Origin: CAIQPS01 sp963721365
GTDB lineage: Bacteria; Actinomycetota; Thermoleophilia; RBG-16-64-13
DNA length: 64,000 nt
Assembly (NCBI GenBank): GCA_963721365.1
Contig: CAVRJE010000007.1
Coordinates: 62,001-126,000 of the forward strand
Reading direction: 5' to 3'
This document shows, one piece after another, positions 36,734 to 46,420 of this stretch. Below the pieces are notes generated by a model that searched no databases, was not told the origin of the DNA, and saw nothing but the letters and a program-made list of their open reading frames with translations. Each line of letters starts with the position of its first letter. Position 1 is the first letter of the stretch. A program made the translations under genes and the position numbers.

Positions 36734-39349
36734 ATGATCAAAGTCGTTGACAAAGTCCTTCGCTTCGGCGAAGGGAAGAAACTCAGACTGCTGGAAGAAG
36801 CGGTAGCGAAGGTCGCGGCCCTCGAACCGCAGATATCCGTGCTCTCCGACGGCGCGCTTCGCGACAAGACCGGGGAGTTCAGAGAGCGGTTCGCCCGTGG
36901 AGAGACGCTCGACGACCTCATGCCCGAGGCCTTCGCCGTGGCCCGGGAGGCCGCGAAGCGCACCACCGGCATGCGCCCCTTCGACGTGCAGGTCATGGGA
37001 GCCGTGGTGCTGCACCAGGGCTCCATCGCCGAGATGAAGACCGGCGAAGGTAAGACCCTGGTCGCCACGATGCCTGTGTATCTCAACGCCTTGACCGGCC
37101 GCGGCGTCCACCTCGTGACCGTGAACGACTACCTGGCCGGCCGCGACGCCGCCTGGATGGGTCCGGTGTACGAGTTTCTGGGGTTGTCCGTCGCCGCCCT
37201 GCAGAACAGCATGGAAGGGGCCGAGCGGCGCGAGGCCTACCTGGCCGACGTCACCTACGGCACCAACACCGAGTTCGGCTTCGACTATCTCCGCGACAAC
37301 ATGGTGCTGCGCACCGAACAGCAGGTGCAGCGCGGCCACTACTACTGCATCGTCGACGAAGTGGACTCGATCCTCATCGACGAGGCGCGGACTCCGCTCA
37401 TCATCTCCGGCCCCGGCGAGCGCGCGGCCAAGACCTACTACGACTTCGCGCGTATGGCCCGGCGGCTGAGGCCGGGCGAGGATGCCGACTACGAGATCGA
37501 CGAGAAGAAGCGCACGGTGGCCATCACCGAGGACGGGTTGGCGCGCGTGGAGCGCGAGCTTGGCATCGACAACATCTACGAGGACCTGTCGGGCCAGCTG
37601 GTCAACCATCTCATGCAGGCCCTGCGGGCCTCCGCCCTCTTCAGGCGGGATGTCGACTATCTGGTGCAGGACGGCGAAGTCAAGATTATCGACGAGTTCA
37701 CCGGCCGTATCCTCGAAGGGCGTCGCTACTCGGAGGGGCTCCACCAGGCCATCGAGGCCAAGGAGGGCGTCAGGATCAAGGAGGAGAACCAGACCCTCGC
37801 CACGATCACCCTCCAGAACTACTTCCGTCTCTACGAAAAGATCGCCGGCATGACCGGTACCGCCGCCACGGAGGCCGACGAGTTCCGCGAGATCTACAAG
37901 ATGGAAGTGGTGGTCATCCCCACCAACGAGCCCATGGTCCGCAACGACGGCAACGACCTCATCTACAAGACCGAGAAGGCCAAGTTCCAGGCGGCAGCCG
38001 AGCTTATCGCCGACTGCCACAAGCGGGGCCAGCCTGTGCTGGTCGGCACCATCTCGGTGGAAAAGTCGGAGCGTCTGGCCGAGATGCTGAAGCGGCGGGG
38101 CGTGCCCCATGAGGTGCTCAACGCCAGGTACCACGCCAAGGAGGCCGCGATCATCGAGCAGGCCGGACAGGCGGGCGTGGTCACCATCGCCACCAACATG
38201 GCCGGCCGTGGCACCGACATCAAGCTGGGCGAGGGGGTGGTCGAAGCCGGCGGTCTGTTCGTCCTCGGCACCGAGCGCCATGAGGCGCGGCGCGTCGACA
38301 ACCAGCTTCGCGGCCGGTCGGGCCGGCAGGGCGACCCAGGGGTCAGCCAGTTCGTGATCTCCCTTGACGACGACCTGCTCCGGATCTTCGGCGGCGACCG
38401 CATCCACAAGCTGATGGACCGCCTCGGCCTGGACGACTCGGTGCCCATAGAGCACAGTCTCATCTCCCGCTCGGTCGAGAGCGCGCAGAAGAAGGTGGAG
38501 GAGCAGAACTTCCAGATCCGCAAGCGCGTGCTCGAGTACGACGATGTCATGAACAAGCAGCGCGAGGTCATCTACGGGCAGCGCCAGCGCATCCTAAGCG
38601 GCGACGATCTGCGCGAGGACGTCATCGGCATCATTGAACGCATTCTGCGCGACCAGGTGGCTCTGTTCACCGGCTCTTCGCGCTTCTCCGAGGAGTGGGA
38701 CCTGGAGGAGTTGATGACGACGCTGCGCACCTTCTTCCCCACGAGCCTGACCCTGGAGAAGCTGGGAGACCCGTTGGAGCTCGACGCCGAGACGCTGGCC
38801 GACACGGTCGTGGAAGACGCGATGAAGATCTACGCGGCCAAGGAGGAGCGCTTCGGGGCGGCGGAGATAGGCGAGATGGCCGACTGGGTCCTCTTGCGGA
38901 CTATCGACTCCAAGTGGCGTGACCACCTGTATGAGATGGACTACCTGCGCGAGGGCATCGGGCTGCGGGCGCTTGCTCAGCGCGACCCGCTGGTCGAGTA
39001 CAAGAACGAAGGCTTCAAGATGTTCCAGGAGATGATGGAGTCGATTCAGACCGACTTCGTCCGCTATCTCTACCACCTGGAGATCGTCAAGGAAGAGGAG
39101 CCCCAGCCTGCCCCCGCCCGTCCGCTCGCCTATTCGGGGGGCGGAGACAGCGGCCTGGCCCAGAACTTCGCCGGTGCTGCCGCGGCCGCCCGGCAGTCGG
39201 GCATAGCCGACAGCTCGGCGGAGGCATACGAGGCAGCGCAAGCGGCAACCAAGACGGTCGTGGCGCCGCGCAGCGTCAGCAAGGTGGGACGCAACGATCC
39301 CTGCCCGTGCGGGAGCGGCCGGAAGCACAAGAAGTGCTGCGGGGCCTGA
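36734..39349 (+). CDS. secA: Protein translocase ATPase SecA
   Basis: 871 residues, the motor of the Sec pathway. The Walker A GEGKT is at 104-108; DEVDSILIDEARTPLIISGP, MAGRGTDIKLGEGV and GRSGRQGDPG mark the two nucleotide-binding folds and the preprotein-binding region. The C-terminal zinc tail DPCPCGSGRKHKKCCGA is present, for SecB or ribosome contact. Two GC-rich inverted repeats without U-tracts lie in the hpf-secA gap (36665-36715). Confidence 0.97.
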   Translation: MIKVVDKVLRFGEGKKLRLLEEAVAKVAALEPQISVLSDGALRDKTGEFRERFARGETLDDLMPEAFAVAREAAKRTTGMRPFDVQVMGAVVLHQGSIAEMKTGEGKTLVATMPVYLNALTGRGVHLVTVNDYLAGRDAAWMGPVYEFLGLSVAALQNSMEGAERREAYLADVTYGTNTEFGFDYLRDNMVLRTEQQVQRGHYYCIVDEVDSILIDEARTPLIISGPGERAAKTYYDFARMARRLRPGEDADYEIDEKKRTVAITEDGLARVERELGIDNIYEDLSGQLVNHLMQALRASALFRRDVDYLVQDGEVKIIDEFTGRILEGRRYSEGLHQAIEAKEGVRIKEENQTLATITLQNYFRLYEKIAGMTGTAATEADEFREIYKMEVVVIPTNEPMVRNDGNDLIYKTEKAKFQAAAELIADCHKRGQPVLVGTISVEKSERLAEMLKRRGVPHEVLNARYHAKEAAIIEQAGQAGVVTIATNMAGRGTDIKLGEGVVEAGGLFVLGTERHEARRVDNQLRGRSGRQGDPGVSQFVISLDDDLLRIFGGDRIHKLMDRLGLDDSVPIEHSLISRSVESAQKKVEEQNFQIRKRVLEYDDVMNKQREVIYGQRQRILSGDDLREDVIGIIERILRDQVALFTGSSRFSEEWDLEELMTTLRTFFPTSLTLEKLGDPLELDAETLADTVVEDAMKIYAAKEERFGAAEIGEMADWVLLRTIDSKWRDHLYEMDYLREGIGLRALAQRDPLVEYKNEGFKMFQEMMESIQTDFVRYLYHLEIVKEEEPQPAPARPLAYSGGGDSGLAQNFAGAAAAARQSGIADSSAEAYEAAQAATKTVVAPRSVSKVGRNDPCPCGSGRKHKKCCGA

Positions 39350-39408
39350 GCGGCGAACGAGCCGCAGCTCCATCTTTCGGCTGATGGGCCTTCGGCGCTT
39401 CTGTAGGC

Positions 39409-39414
39409 TATAAT
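39409..39414 (+). promoter_or_regulatory. -10 element just upstream of prfB, suggesting a leaderless message
   Basis: A perfect TATAAT ends ten bases before the ATG at 39425. Transcription would begin at or within about four bases of the start codon, and no ribosome-binding site lies between. No clear -35 is seen. Confidence 0.5.
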
Positions 39415-39424
39415 CCCCCCGCAT

Positions 39425-40592
39425 ATGGCAGAGAAGACTGAGAGCAAGACCTCCTCCCTGGCCGAGTATCGCGAGCTTCTGGCCGTCTTCCGCGAGAAGC
39501 TCCTCTGGGCAAGGGAGTATCTTTGACCCCGCTTCATTGCGCCGGGAGATAGCCTCGCTGGAAGAAGCGATGCGCGCTCCCGACTTCTGGGACGACCAGA
39601 ACCACGCCCAGAGCCTGAGTACCCGCTATAGCCGTGTGCGTAGTGGTCTGGAGCACTTCGACCATCTCGTTTCTCAGGTCGACGACCTGGAGGTGCTGCT
39701 CGACATGGCGTCGGAGGACACCGGCGGCGAGGCGGTGCCGCAAGAGCTTGCCGAAGAGGTCGAGCGGGTGTCGCGGGATGTCGGCCAGACGCTCGAGCAG
39801 TTGGAGGAACGGCGGCTGTTCACCGGGGAATTCGACGCGGGTGACGTTATCGTCAACATCCATCCGGGCGCGGGAGGCACCGAAAGCCAGGACTGGGCCG
39901 AGATGCTCCTGCGCATGTACCTCCGCTGGGCGCAAGGCCGCGGATTCACCGTCGAGCTGAACGAAGCGAGCGAAGGTGACGAAGCCGGGATCAAGAGCGC
40001 GACGTTCACCGTCCACGGCGAGAACGCCTACGGGCTGCTCTCCACGGAGCGGGGCGTGCACCGGCTCGTGCGCATATCTCCCTTCGATTCGGCCAGTCGG
40101 CGCCACACCTCCTTCGCGTCCGTCGATGCTACCCCTCTCATTGAGGGCGACGTCGACCTCGAGATCGACGAGAAGGATCTGCGGGTCGAGACGTACCGCT
40201 CTTCGGGCGCGGGCGGACAGCATGTCAACAAGACCGACTCGGCCGTCCGCATCACCCATGTCCCCACCAAGACCGTCGTGCAGTGCCAGAACGAGCGGTC
40301 GCAGATCCAGAACCGCGAGACGGCCATGCGCATGCTCCGCGGCAAGCTGCTCCTGCTGGAGCACGAGAAGCGGGAGCAGGAGATGGCGCGGGAGAAGGGG
40401 GAGCAGAAGGAGATCGCCTGGGGCAGCCAGATCCGTTCGTACGTGCTCGCCCCCTACACGCTTGTGAAAGACCACCGGACCAACTTCGAAAAAGGCAATG
40501 TAGAAGCGGTCCTTGACGGGGCCATCGACGAATTCATCCGGGAGTACGTGTGGCAAAGGTCCACCGGGAGGCTCGGCGTGCGTTCGGCGTGA
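39425..40592 (+). CDS. prfB: Peptide chain release factor 2, expressed by programmed +1 frameshift
   Basis: About 388 residues in two frames. ATG 39425 opens a 33-codon segment ending in the in-frame UGA at 39524-39526. Skipping one base after CUU gives GAC and continues with DPASLRREIASLEEAM to 40592. RF2 recognises UGA and UAA, so low RF2 favours the shift, the classic autoregulation. The specificity motif SPF (ISPFDSASRRHTSF) and the catalytic GGQ (GAGGQHVNKTDSAVR) are present, so this is RF2. Unlike the other frame breaks in the window, this one is a conserved functional site. Confidence 0.96.
39511..39527 (+). promoter_or_regulatory. prfB programmed frameshift element
   Basis: AAGGGAGTATCTTTGAC holds the three known parts: an internal Shine-Dalgarno-like AGGGAG, three bases of spacing (TAT), the slippery CTT, and the UGA stop followed by C. 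This matches the recoding site of prfB in many bacteria. Confidence 0.95.
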
Positions 40593-40681
40593 CGGGCGCG
40601 GTGAGCTCCGAGGCGGGAGGTATCCGCCGAGTCCCGAAGAATAGTTGTGAGGTGTCCCCAGAAGGAAGTCGCAGGTAGCAC

Positions 40682-41365
40682 GTGATCAAGTTCGAAGAAG
40701 TAACGAAGATCTATCCCCCGAGCACCGTCGGGCTGGAAAAAGTGAGCCTTCACATCGAGAAGGGCGAGTTCGTCTTCCTCGTGGGGCCGTCCGGCTCGGG
40801 CAAATCCACGTTCGTGCGTCTACTCATCAAAGAACTCGAGCCCGACAGAGGGCGGGTCAGCGTCGGTGGACGGGACCTCTCGGCCTTGCGCCGCTGGAAG
40901 ATACCCTACCTGCGGCGCAATATCGGCTGCGTGTTCCAGGATTTCAAACTGCTCCCGAACAAGACCGCTTTTGAGAACGTCATGTACGCGCTCGTGGTCA
41001 CCGGGAGCGCGAACAGCGCCTCCAAGAAGAAGGCGGCCGAGATGCTCGCGCTGGTGGGCCTCGGTCACAAGGCGGAAAGCTTCCCGAACCAACTCTCCGG
41101 AGGCGAACAGCAGCGCGTCTCCATCGCGCGCGCGTTCGTCAACCACCCGCCGCTGCTCATCGCCGACGAGCCGACCGGTAACCTCGACCCCGAGACGTCC
41201 ATGGGCATCATGCAGTTGCTCTACCGCATCAACAAGACAGGGACAACGGTCCTCATGGCCACGCACGACCGGGAGATGGTCGACCGCATGCGCCGTCGTG
41301 TGATCGCGCTCGAAGCAGGCAAAGTGGTGCGCGACCAGAAACGAGGCGGCTATGGGGAGGATTAG
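40682..41365 (+). CDS. ftsE: Cell division ABC transporter ATPase FtsE
   Basis: 227 residues. Walker A GPSGSGKS at 35-42, signature LSGGEQQRVSIARAF, Walker B LLIADEPTGNLD and the H-loop MATHD are intact. FtsE pairs with FtsX and controls peptidoglycan hydrolases at the septum. GTG 40682 has a weak binding site. The 3' end overlaps ftsX by 14 bases. Confidence 0.96.
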   Translation: MIKFEEVTKIYPPSTVGLEKVSLHIEKGEFVFLVGPSGSGKSTFVRLLIKELEPDRGRVSVGGRDLSALRRWKIPYLRRNIGCVFQDFKLLPNKTAFENVMYALVVTGSANSASKKKAAEMLALVGLGHKAESFPNQLSGGEQQRVSIARAFVNHPPLLIADEPTGNLDPETSMGIMQLLYRINKTGTTVLMATHDREMVDRMRRRVIALEAGKVVRDQKRGGYGED

Positions 41366-42236
41366 CTTCTTCCTCAAGGAGGCCTTCGGGTCTCTGCGCA
41401 GGAACTACTTCATGACTATCGCCGCCCTGGTGACGGTCTTTCTGTCGATCGTGGTCCTCGGCGGCGTTCTCGTCTTCGTCTACACCACGGATGCTCTGCT
41501 CAAAGAAGTGGAGCAGAAGGTCGAGATCACCGTCTATCTCAAGACCGATCCCGACCCGACGTCCGACCAGGTCGACGCCATGCAGAGCGAGATCCTGGGT
41601 TGGCCCGAAGTGAAGAACTCCGTGTTTGTCAGCAAGCAAGACGCGTTGGACCGGTTGAAAGAGGATTTCAAGGACGACCCGCAGATCCTCGAGGGTCTGA
41701 CGGGCAACCCGCTGCCGGCCTCGTTCGAGATCGCACTCGTCGACCCGCAATCGGTAGATGAAGTGGCGGCGCGGTTCGACGGGAAGACGATCGTGGACGA
41801 GGTCCGTTATGGCAAGGAGATAGCCGACAAGCTGTTCAGCTTCACGTCGCAAGCGCGCAACTTCCTGGTGATCTTCATCGTGTTGCTGGGCATCGTGGCC
41901 GTGCTTCTCATCTCCAACACGATCAGGCTCTCGATTTTCGCCCGCAAGCGCGAGGTCGAGATCATGAAGCTGGTAGGGGCGACGAACTGGTTCATCCGCT
42001 GGCCGTTCGTGATCGAGGGGATTACGGTCGGGTTCTTCGGCGCCCTGGCCGCCGTGGTCGTGGTGCTACTCGTCAACAGCTTCCTCGTCGGGAGGATCAG
42101 AGATAGCCTCACGTTCATGACCGTCCCGCTCGACGCGGTCCCGTACGCGCTCGTGTCCATCATCCTGCTCGCGGTGGGAGTGGTGATCGGTGCGGTGGGA
42201 TCGGGCATCGGCCTGCGTCGGTTCCTCAGGATATAA
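41352..42236 (+). CDS. ftsX: Cell division permease-like protein FtsX
   Basis: 294 residues with four membrane helices: about 24-46 before a large extracellular loop (about 50-165, with VEITVYLKTDPDP), then three near 175-200, 222-245 and 268-290. RLSIFARKREVEIMKLVGATNWFIRWPF is the family hallmark. The loop would bind a hydrolase or its activator; ctp downstream is a possible functional neighbour. Confidence 0.95.
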   Translation: MGRISFFLKEAFGSLRRNYFMTIAALVTVFLSIVVLGGVLVFVYTTDALLKEVEQKVEITVYLKTDPDPTSDQVDAMQSEILGWPEVKNSVFVSKQDALDRLKEDFKDDPQILEGLTGNPLPASFEIALVDPQSVDEVAARFDGKTIVDEVRYGKEIADKLFSFTSQARNFLVIFIVLLGIVAVLLISNTIRLSIFARKREVEIMKLVGATNWFIRWPFVIEGITVGFFGALAAVVVVLLVNSFLVGRIRDSLTFMTVPLDAVPYALVSIILLAVGVVIGAVGSGIGLRRFLRI

Positions 42237-42303
42237 GCCCGGCGTAAAACGCGTTTTCGGGTCTAGGAAATGCTTGGACATGGCTTAGGGTATCCTTGCA
42301 CGC

Positions 42304-43702
42304 ATGCGTAGAAGCCTGAAGATACCCCTGTTGATCGTGGGCGGCCTTGTCGCCGCGGTCCTGCTGGTTCTGGGCGGGTTCCTGCTCGGTACGCGGGACG
42401 ATCTGGGCTCGGCGCTCCGCGGGCTGTTCCCCGTGGTCGCCGGCTCATCTGTTTCCGGCGATTCCTACCAGTTGCAGCAGGAGGTGCTCGACAAGCTCGA
42501 CTCGACCTACTACAAGTCCGTGGACGATGCCGCGCTCCATGCGGATGCTGTCGACGGGATGGTCGCCGGGCTGAATGACCCCTACACGGTGTACTGGGAT
42601 CCCCAGGAATATGCCGCTTTCAAGGACAGCACGTCTGGGGCCTACACGGGCCTGGGGATGAGCGTCGAGATGGTGGATCACCTCGTCACAGTCGTCTCGA
42701 CGTTCAAGGGCAGCCCGGCCGAAACCGCCGGCATCACGAAGGGCGACATCATCACTGCCGTGGACGGCCAGTCGGTCCAGGGCATGACTCTGAACCAGGT
42801 AGTGACAAAGATGAAAGGGGGAGAGCCGGGCACCTCCGTTACCGTGCAGGTCTACCGGCCCCCGGTGCCGAGCACGACCACAACGACCGCGGGAGCCGCG
42901 GGCGGTGAGAGTTCTACGACCACTACCACCGAGGTGGGCACCTGTCGACCTCTCGCAACTGCCCCCGGGGGGCGAGACCAAGGAATACACGCTGACGCGG
43001 AGGAACATAGAGATACCGGTGACCGAGACCAAGATCGTGGAAGCCGGCGACAAGAAAGTGGCGGTCATCAGTTTCTTCACCTTCTCCCAGGGCTCGGCTG
43101 CCGCTCTTCGCGCGGCGGTCAGGCAGGCGGTCGAGGTGGAGCAGGTGGATGCCATCGTCGTCGATCTCCGCGGCAACGGGGGCGGACTGTTGAACGAAGG
43201 GGTGGACGTCGCCAGCATCTTCATCCCCGAGGGCGACATCGTCAGCACCGAGGGACTTCACTCGCCCAAGCAGGTGTACGCGGCTACGGGCGGCGCCTAT
43301 CCGGATGTGCCCCTCTACGTGCTGACCGACCCGTACACCGCCAGCGCGTCGGAGATCGTCGCCGGCGCTCTTCAGGACTACAAGCGCGCCACGCTGGTAG
43401 GCGAGACGACCTTCGGGAAAGGCCTGGTGCAGAGCATCGAGCCGTTGTCGAACGGGGGCGCGCTCAAGGCGACCACCGCCGTGTACCTCACTCCCAAGGG
43501 CCGGGACATCAACAAGAAGGGCATCGTCCCCGACGTTCTGGCGCCCGACGACCCGGCCACGACCGGCGTGGATGAGACGCTGCAGGCCGTGCTCAAGCTC
43601 ATTGCGAGCGCTTTGAGGGCCCCATCGTCCACGACCTCTTCTACCGCCGCGACCTCCTCTACCACGTCCGCTCCCACCACGAGCCCCTTCACGCCCCGCT
43701 GA
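42304..43702 (+). CDS. ctp: S41-family C-terminal processing peptidase, one frameshift
   Basis: About 465 residues after correction. A signal anchor lies at 5-30. The PDZ domain (about 110-180) has TGLGMSVEM and GSPAETAGITKGDIITAVDG. The frame shifts by one extra base at about 42933-42938 and continues with APVDLSQLPPGGE. The protease core then has VVDLRGNGGG, the catalytic serine in TASASEIVAGAL and the lysine in TTFGKGLVQS. A Thr-rich stretch of about 25 residues interrupts the PDZ region, and a second Ser/Thr tail ends the protein. TATCCT lies seven bases before ATG 42304. Confidence 0.9.
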
Positions 43703-43713
43703 CCTTTCCCGGC

Positions 43714-44499
43714 GTGTCCGGTTTCCGCCCCCGCTTCTTCGCCCCCAGCAGCGCCGCCGACGTGCCGAATGGTGCCGGCAGCATGCTGACCCTGGACGCC
43801 GAGGATTCGCACCACGCTCTCCGGGTGCTGCGTCTGCGCCCGGGTGATGAGTGCGAGATAGTGGTGGGGGCCGCCGTTTACGCGGCCACGGTGGTGGGGG
43901 GCGACAGGGCCGTGAGAGTCGAGTTGCGGGACCGGCTCGAAGGAGCGGCCGCGGGAGCCGGCTACCGCTTTCTCGTCGGCGTCGTCCAGGCCATCGCCCG
44001 CCCCTCGGCCCTTGATTGGTCTATCGAAAAGAGCACCGAAGCGGGTGCCGGTCTCATCCTTCTGGTCCAGACGGCCGGATCGCCCCCGTCGTCCGGCAAG
44101 GACCCCGCGGGACGGCTTGCGCGCTGGGCCCGGATAGCTCGGGAGGCGGCCAAGCAGAGCAAGCAGCCGGCGGTGCCGGAGATCGAGCTGTGCCCGTCGC
44201 TTGCCGCCGCCCTGGATCGTCTTCGCTCTCTCGGCCTCGTCTCTATCCTGCTCGATCCGGGAGCCGAGAACGCTCTCGACGTTGTGGTCCGATCCCGGGA
44301 CGAGACGTCAGCCCCCCAGGGCGCACAGTCCGGGTTGGCGCTGTGGGTAGGCCCCGAAGGCGGGTGGACCGAGGAGGAGCGCGAGAGCCTCCTCCGGGCC
44401 GGAATGGCGAGGGCGAGATTGGGCCGCGGCGTGCTTCGGACCGAGACCGCCGGCCCGGTCGCGGTGGCCGTTGCCAGGCTTGCGCTGGGGGATTGGTAG
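43714..44499 (+). CDS. rsmE: 16S rRNA (uracil-1498-N3)-methyltransferase
   Basis: 261 residues. The SPOUT-fold motifs are IEKSTEAGAGLILLVQT, AREAAKQSKQPAVPEIE, LWVGPEGGWTEEE and LGRGVLRTETAGPVAVA. The N-terminal PUA-like part begins FRPRFFAP, then DAEDSHHALRVLRLRPGDE. GTG 43714 starts 11 bases after ctp. The usual dnaJ and prmA neighbours are absent. Confidence 0.92.
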   Translation: MSGFRPRFFAPSSAADVPNGAGSMLTLDAEDSHHALRVLRLRPGDECEIVVGAAVYAATVVGGDRAVRVELRDRLEGAAAGAGYRFLVGVVQAIARPSALDWSIEKSTEAGAGLILLVQTAGSPPSSGKDPAGRLARWARIAREAAKQSKQPAVPEIELCPSLAAALDRLRSLGLVSILLDPGAENALDVVVRSRDETSAPQGAQSGLALWVGPEGGWTEEERESLLRAGMARARLGRGVLRTETAGPVAVAVARLALGDW

Positions 44500-44505
44500 T
44501 ATAAT
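44500..44505 (+). promoter_or_regulatory. -10 element directly before the HIT gene
   Basis: A perfect TATAAT overlaps the rsmE stop region and ends eight bases before ATG 44514. The geometry fits a leaderless or nearly leaderless transcript, as for prfB. No -35 is found at normal spacing. Confidence 0.5.
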
Positions 44506-44513
44506 CAGGTCCC

Positions 44514-44855
44514 ATGGACGACTGCATTTTCTGTAGGATCGCCGATGGGAGGATCCCCGCCGGGATAGTTCTGGAAGACGAGCGATTCGTCGCTTTTCGG
44601 GACATTCACCCGGTGGCCCCCCAGCATATACTCGTCATCTCCCGGGAACATCTTGCGTCGCTGAACGACCTTGACCTGTGGCAACACGGAGAGGGCCACC
44701 ATCTCCTCAGGTTCATCGTTCGGGTGGCCCAGGAGGCAGGGATAGCCGATAGCGGCTATAGGGTCATCAGCAACGTGGGGCCGGATGCCGGGCAGGAAGT
44801 CCCGCATATGCATTTCCACATCCTGGGTGGGGAAGACCTGGGTGATTTTCGATGA
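44514..44855 (+). CDS. HIT-family nucleotide hydrolase or transferase
   Basis: 113 residues. The start CIFCRIADGRIPAGIV supplies the zinc cysteines common in HINT-type proteins; the catalytic histidine triad is in VPHMHFHILGG. HINT proteins hydrolyse purine nucleotide phosphoramidates. No ribosome-binding site precedes ATG 44514. The 3' end overlaps yqeY by four bases. Confidence 0.93.
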   Translation: MDDCIFCRIADGRIPAGIVLEDERFVAFRDIHPVAPQHILVISREHLASLNDLDLWQHGEGHHLLRFIVRVAQEAGIADSGYRVISNVGPDAGQEVPHMHFHILGGEDLGDFR

Positions 44856-45299
44856 GCGTGCTGGTTGAGGTCCAGGAATCCGTCAAGGCCGCCATGAAGG
44901 CCGGCGACAAGCAGAAAGTCGCCGCCCTGCGCATGGTGGTCTGCGAGCTACAGAACGAAGCCAAGCGGACCCGGTCGGATCTGGATGAGAGCGCCGAACA
45001 GGCCGTGCTTCGCCGGGAGCTCAAGAAACGCCAGGAGTCGACGGAAGCCTTCCGGGCGGGCGGGCGCGAAGATCTCGCCGGATTCGAGGAGTATGCCGCG
45101 GGTCTTATCGAGGGGTTGTTGCCTGAGCAGATGGACAGAGGCCGAACTGTCCGTCCTTATCGATCGCGTCGTCGCCGATACCGGCGCTACTTCCGGACGC
45201 GACATGGGAAAAGTGATGGCGGCCGTGATGGCTCAGGGGGGGGCCCGGGTCGACGGCAAGGTGGCTTCCCGGCTGGCTAAGGAGCGTCTATCCTCGTGA
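44852..45299 (+). CDS. GatB/YqeY domain protein, one frameshift
   Basis: About 148 residues after correction, the standard YqeY length. The N-terminal half has AAMKAGDKQKVAALRMV and LKKRQESTEAFRAGGREDLA. An extra G at 45133-45134 breaks the frame after LLPEQM; the next frame continues TEAELSVLIDRVVADTGATS, then GRDMGKVMAAVMAQ, to TGA 45297-45299. YqeY resembles the tRNA-binding tail of GatB; its own role is not settled. It stands between the HIT gene and phoH. Confidence 0.88.
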
Positions 45300-45354
45300 G
45301 ACGAGCCCGGCCCAACTACGGAGGGGTCGCGGAAGGTCAGGGGGGAGAAGCGGC

Positions 45355-46371
45355 GTGAGCGCCGAATACGTGACCAAGCACATCGACCTGGACAATCGCG
45401 TGGCGGCGCTGTTGGTCGGCGAGAATGACAGCCATCTGCGCGCGCTGGAGCAGCTTCTCGACTGCGATATCGGCCTGCGCGGCAACCAACTGACGATGGA
45501 AGGCACCGCCGGCGAGGTGGAGCGCGGAGAGGCTCTGGTCGACGAACTGCTCGCCCTCCTCAGATCGGGCCAGAGTCTCGATCGGGCTACCCTCGAGTTG
45601 GCCGCCTCTCTCAGCGCGGTGCAGGAAGACTGGGCCGGCGATCTCAACAAGATCGTGAGCGACGTGATCCTCGAGCACCGCGGCCGGCGGATCCGCCCGA
45701 AGACCAAGAACCAGAAGAGCTACGTCGACGCCATCCGCTCCAACACCATCACCTTCGGGATCGGTCCGGCCGGTACCGGCAAGACCTATCTGGCGATGGC
45801 TATGGCCACCGCTGCTCTCTTGTCGGGCGATGTCGCCCGCGTCATCCTTACCCGCCCCGCGGTCGAAGCGGGAGAGAAGCTGGGCTTCTTGCCCGGGGGA
45901 TTGATGGAGAAGGTGGACCCCTATCTCCGTCCCCTGTTCGACGCTCTCTACGACATGATGGACAGCGAGCGGCTGACCGACCATCTGCAGCGAGGCACTA
46001 TTGAGGTCGCCCCTCTCGCCTACATGCGCGGGCGGACACTCAACGACTCGCTGATCATCCTCGACGAGGCCCAGAACACCAAGCCCGAGCAGATGAAGAT
46101 GTTCCTCACCCGCCTCGGGTTTGGGGCGAAGATGATCGTCACGGGCGACGTCACTCAGATCGACCTGCCCCGAGGGCAGCATTCGGGCCTTGTGAGCGTG
46201 GGCGCCGTGCTTTCGAAGATCCCCGACATCGCTTTCGTGTATTTCGACAGCCAGGACGTGGTCCGGCACAAGCTCGTGCAGGATATTGTCTCGGCCTACA
46301 AGCTCTACGGCGAGGCCATCCAACCCTCTCGGAGAGCGACCGGGCGCGGGTCGGCGGACCCCCGCCGATGA
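45355..46371 (+). CDS. phoH: PhoH-like ATPase
   Basis: 338 residues. An N-terminal KH-like segment (about 1-100) precedes the P-loop NTPase with Walker A GPAGTGKT at 137-144, RPAVEAGEKLGFLPGG and IILDEAQNTKPEQMKMFLTR. PhoH is encoded next to ybeY in most bacteria and is thought to act in RNA metabolism. GTG 45355 follows GGGGGGAGAAG. Confidence 0.94.
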   Translation: MSAEYVTKHIDLDNRVAALLVGENDSHLRALEQLLDCDIGLRGNQLTMEGTAGEVERGEALVDELLALLRSGQSLDRATLELAASLSAVQEDWAGDLNKIVSDVILEHRGRRIRPKTKNQKSYVDAIRSNTITFGIGPAGTGKTYLAMAMATAALLSGDVARVILTRPAVEAGEKLGFLPGGLMEKVDPYLRPLFDALYDMMDSERLTDHLQRGTIEVAPLAYMRGRTLNDSLIILDEAQNTKPEQMKMFLTRLGFGAKMIVTGDVTQIDLPRGQHSGLVSVGAVLSKIPDIAFVYFDSQDVVRHKLVQDIVSAYKLYGEAIQPSRRATGRGSADPRR

Positions 46372-46420
46372 GGCCGGGGAGAGGCCGCGGCTGCCGAGTG
46401 ACCACTTCGGGGCACAGCCG

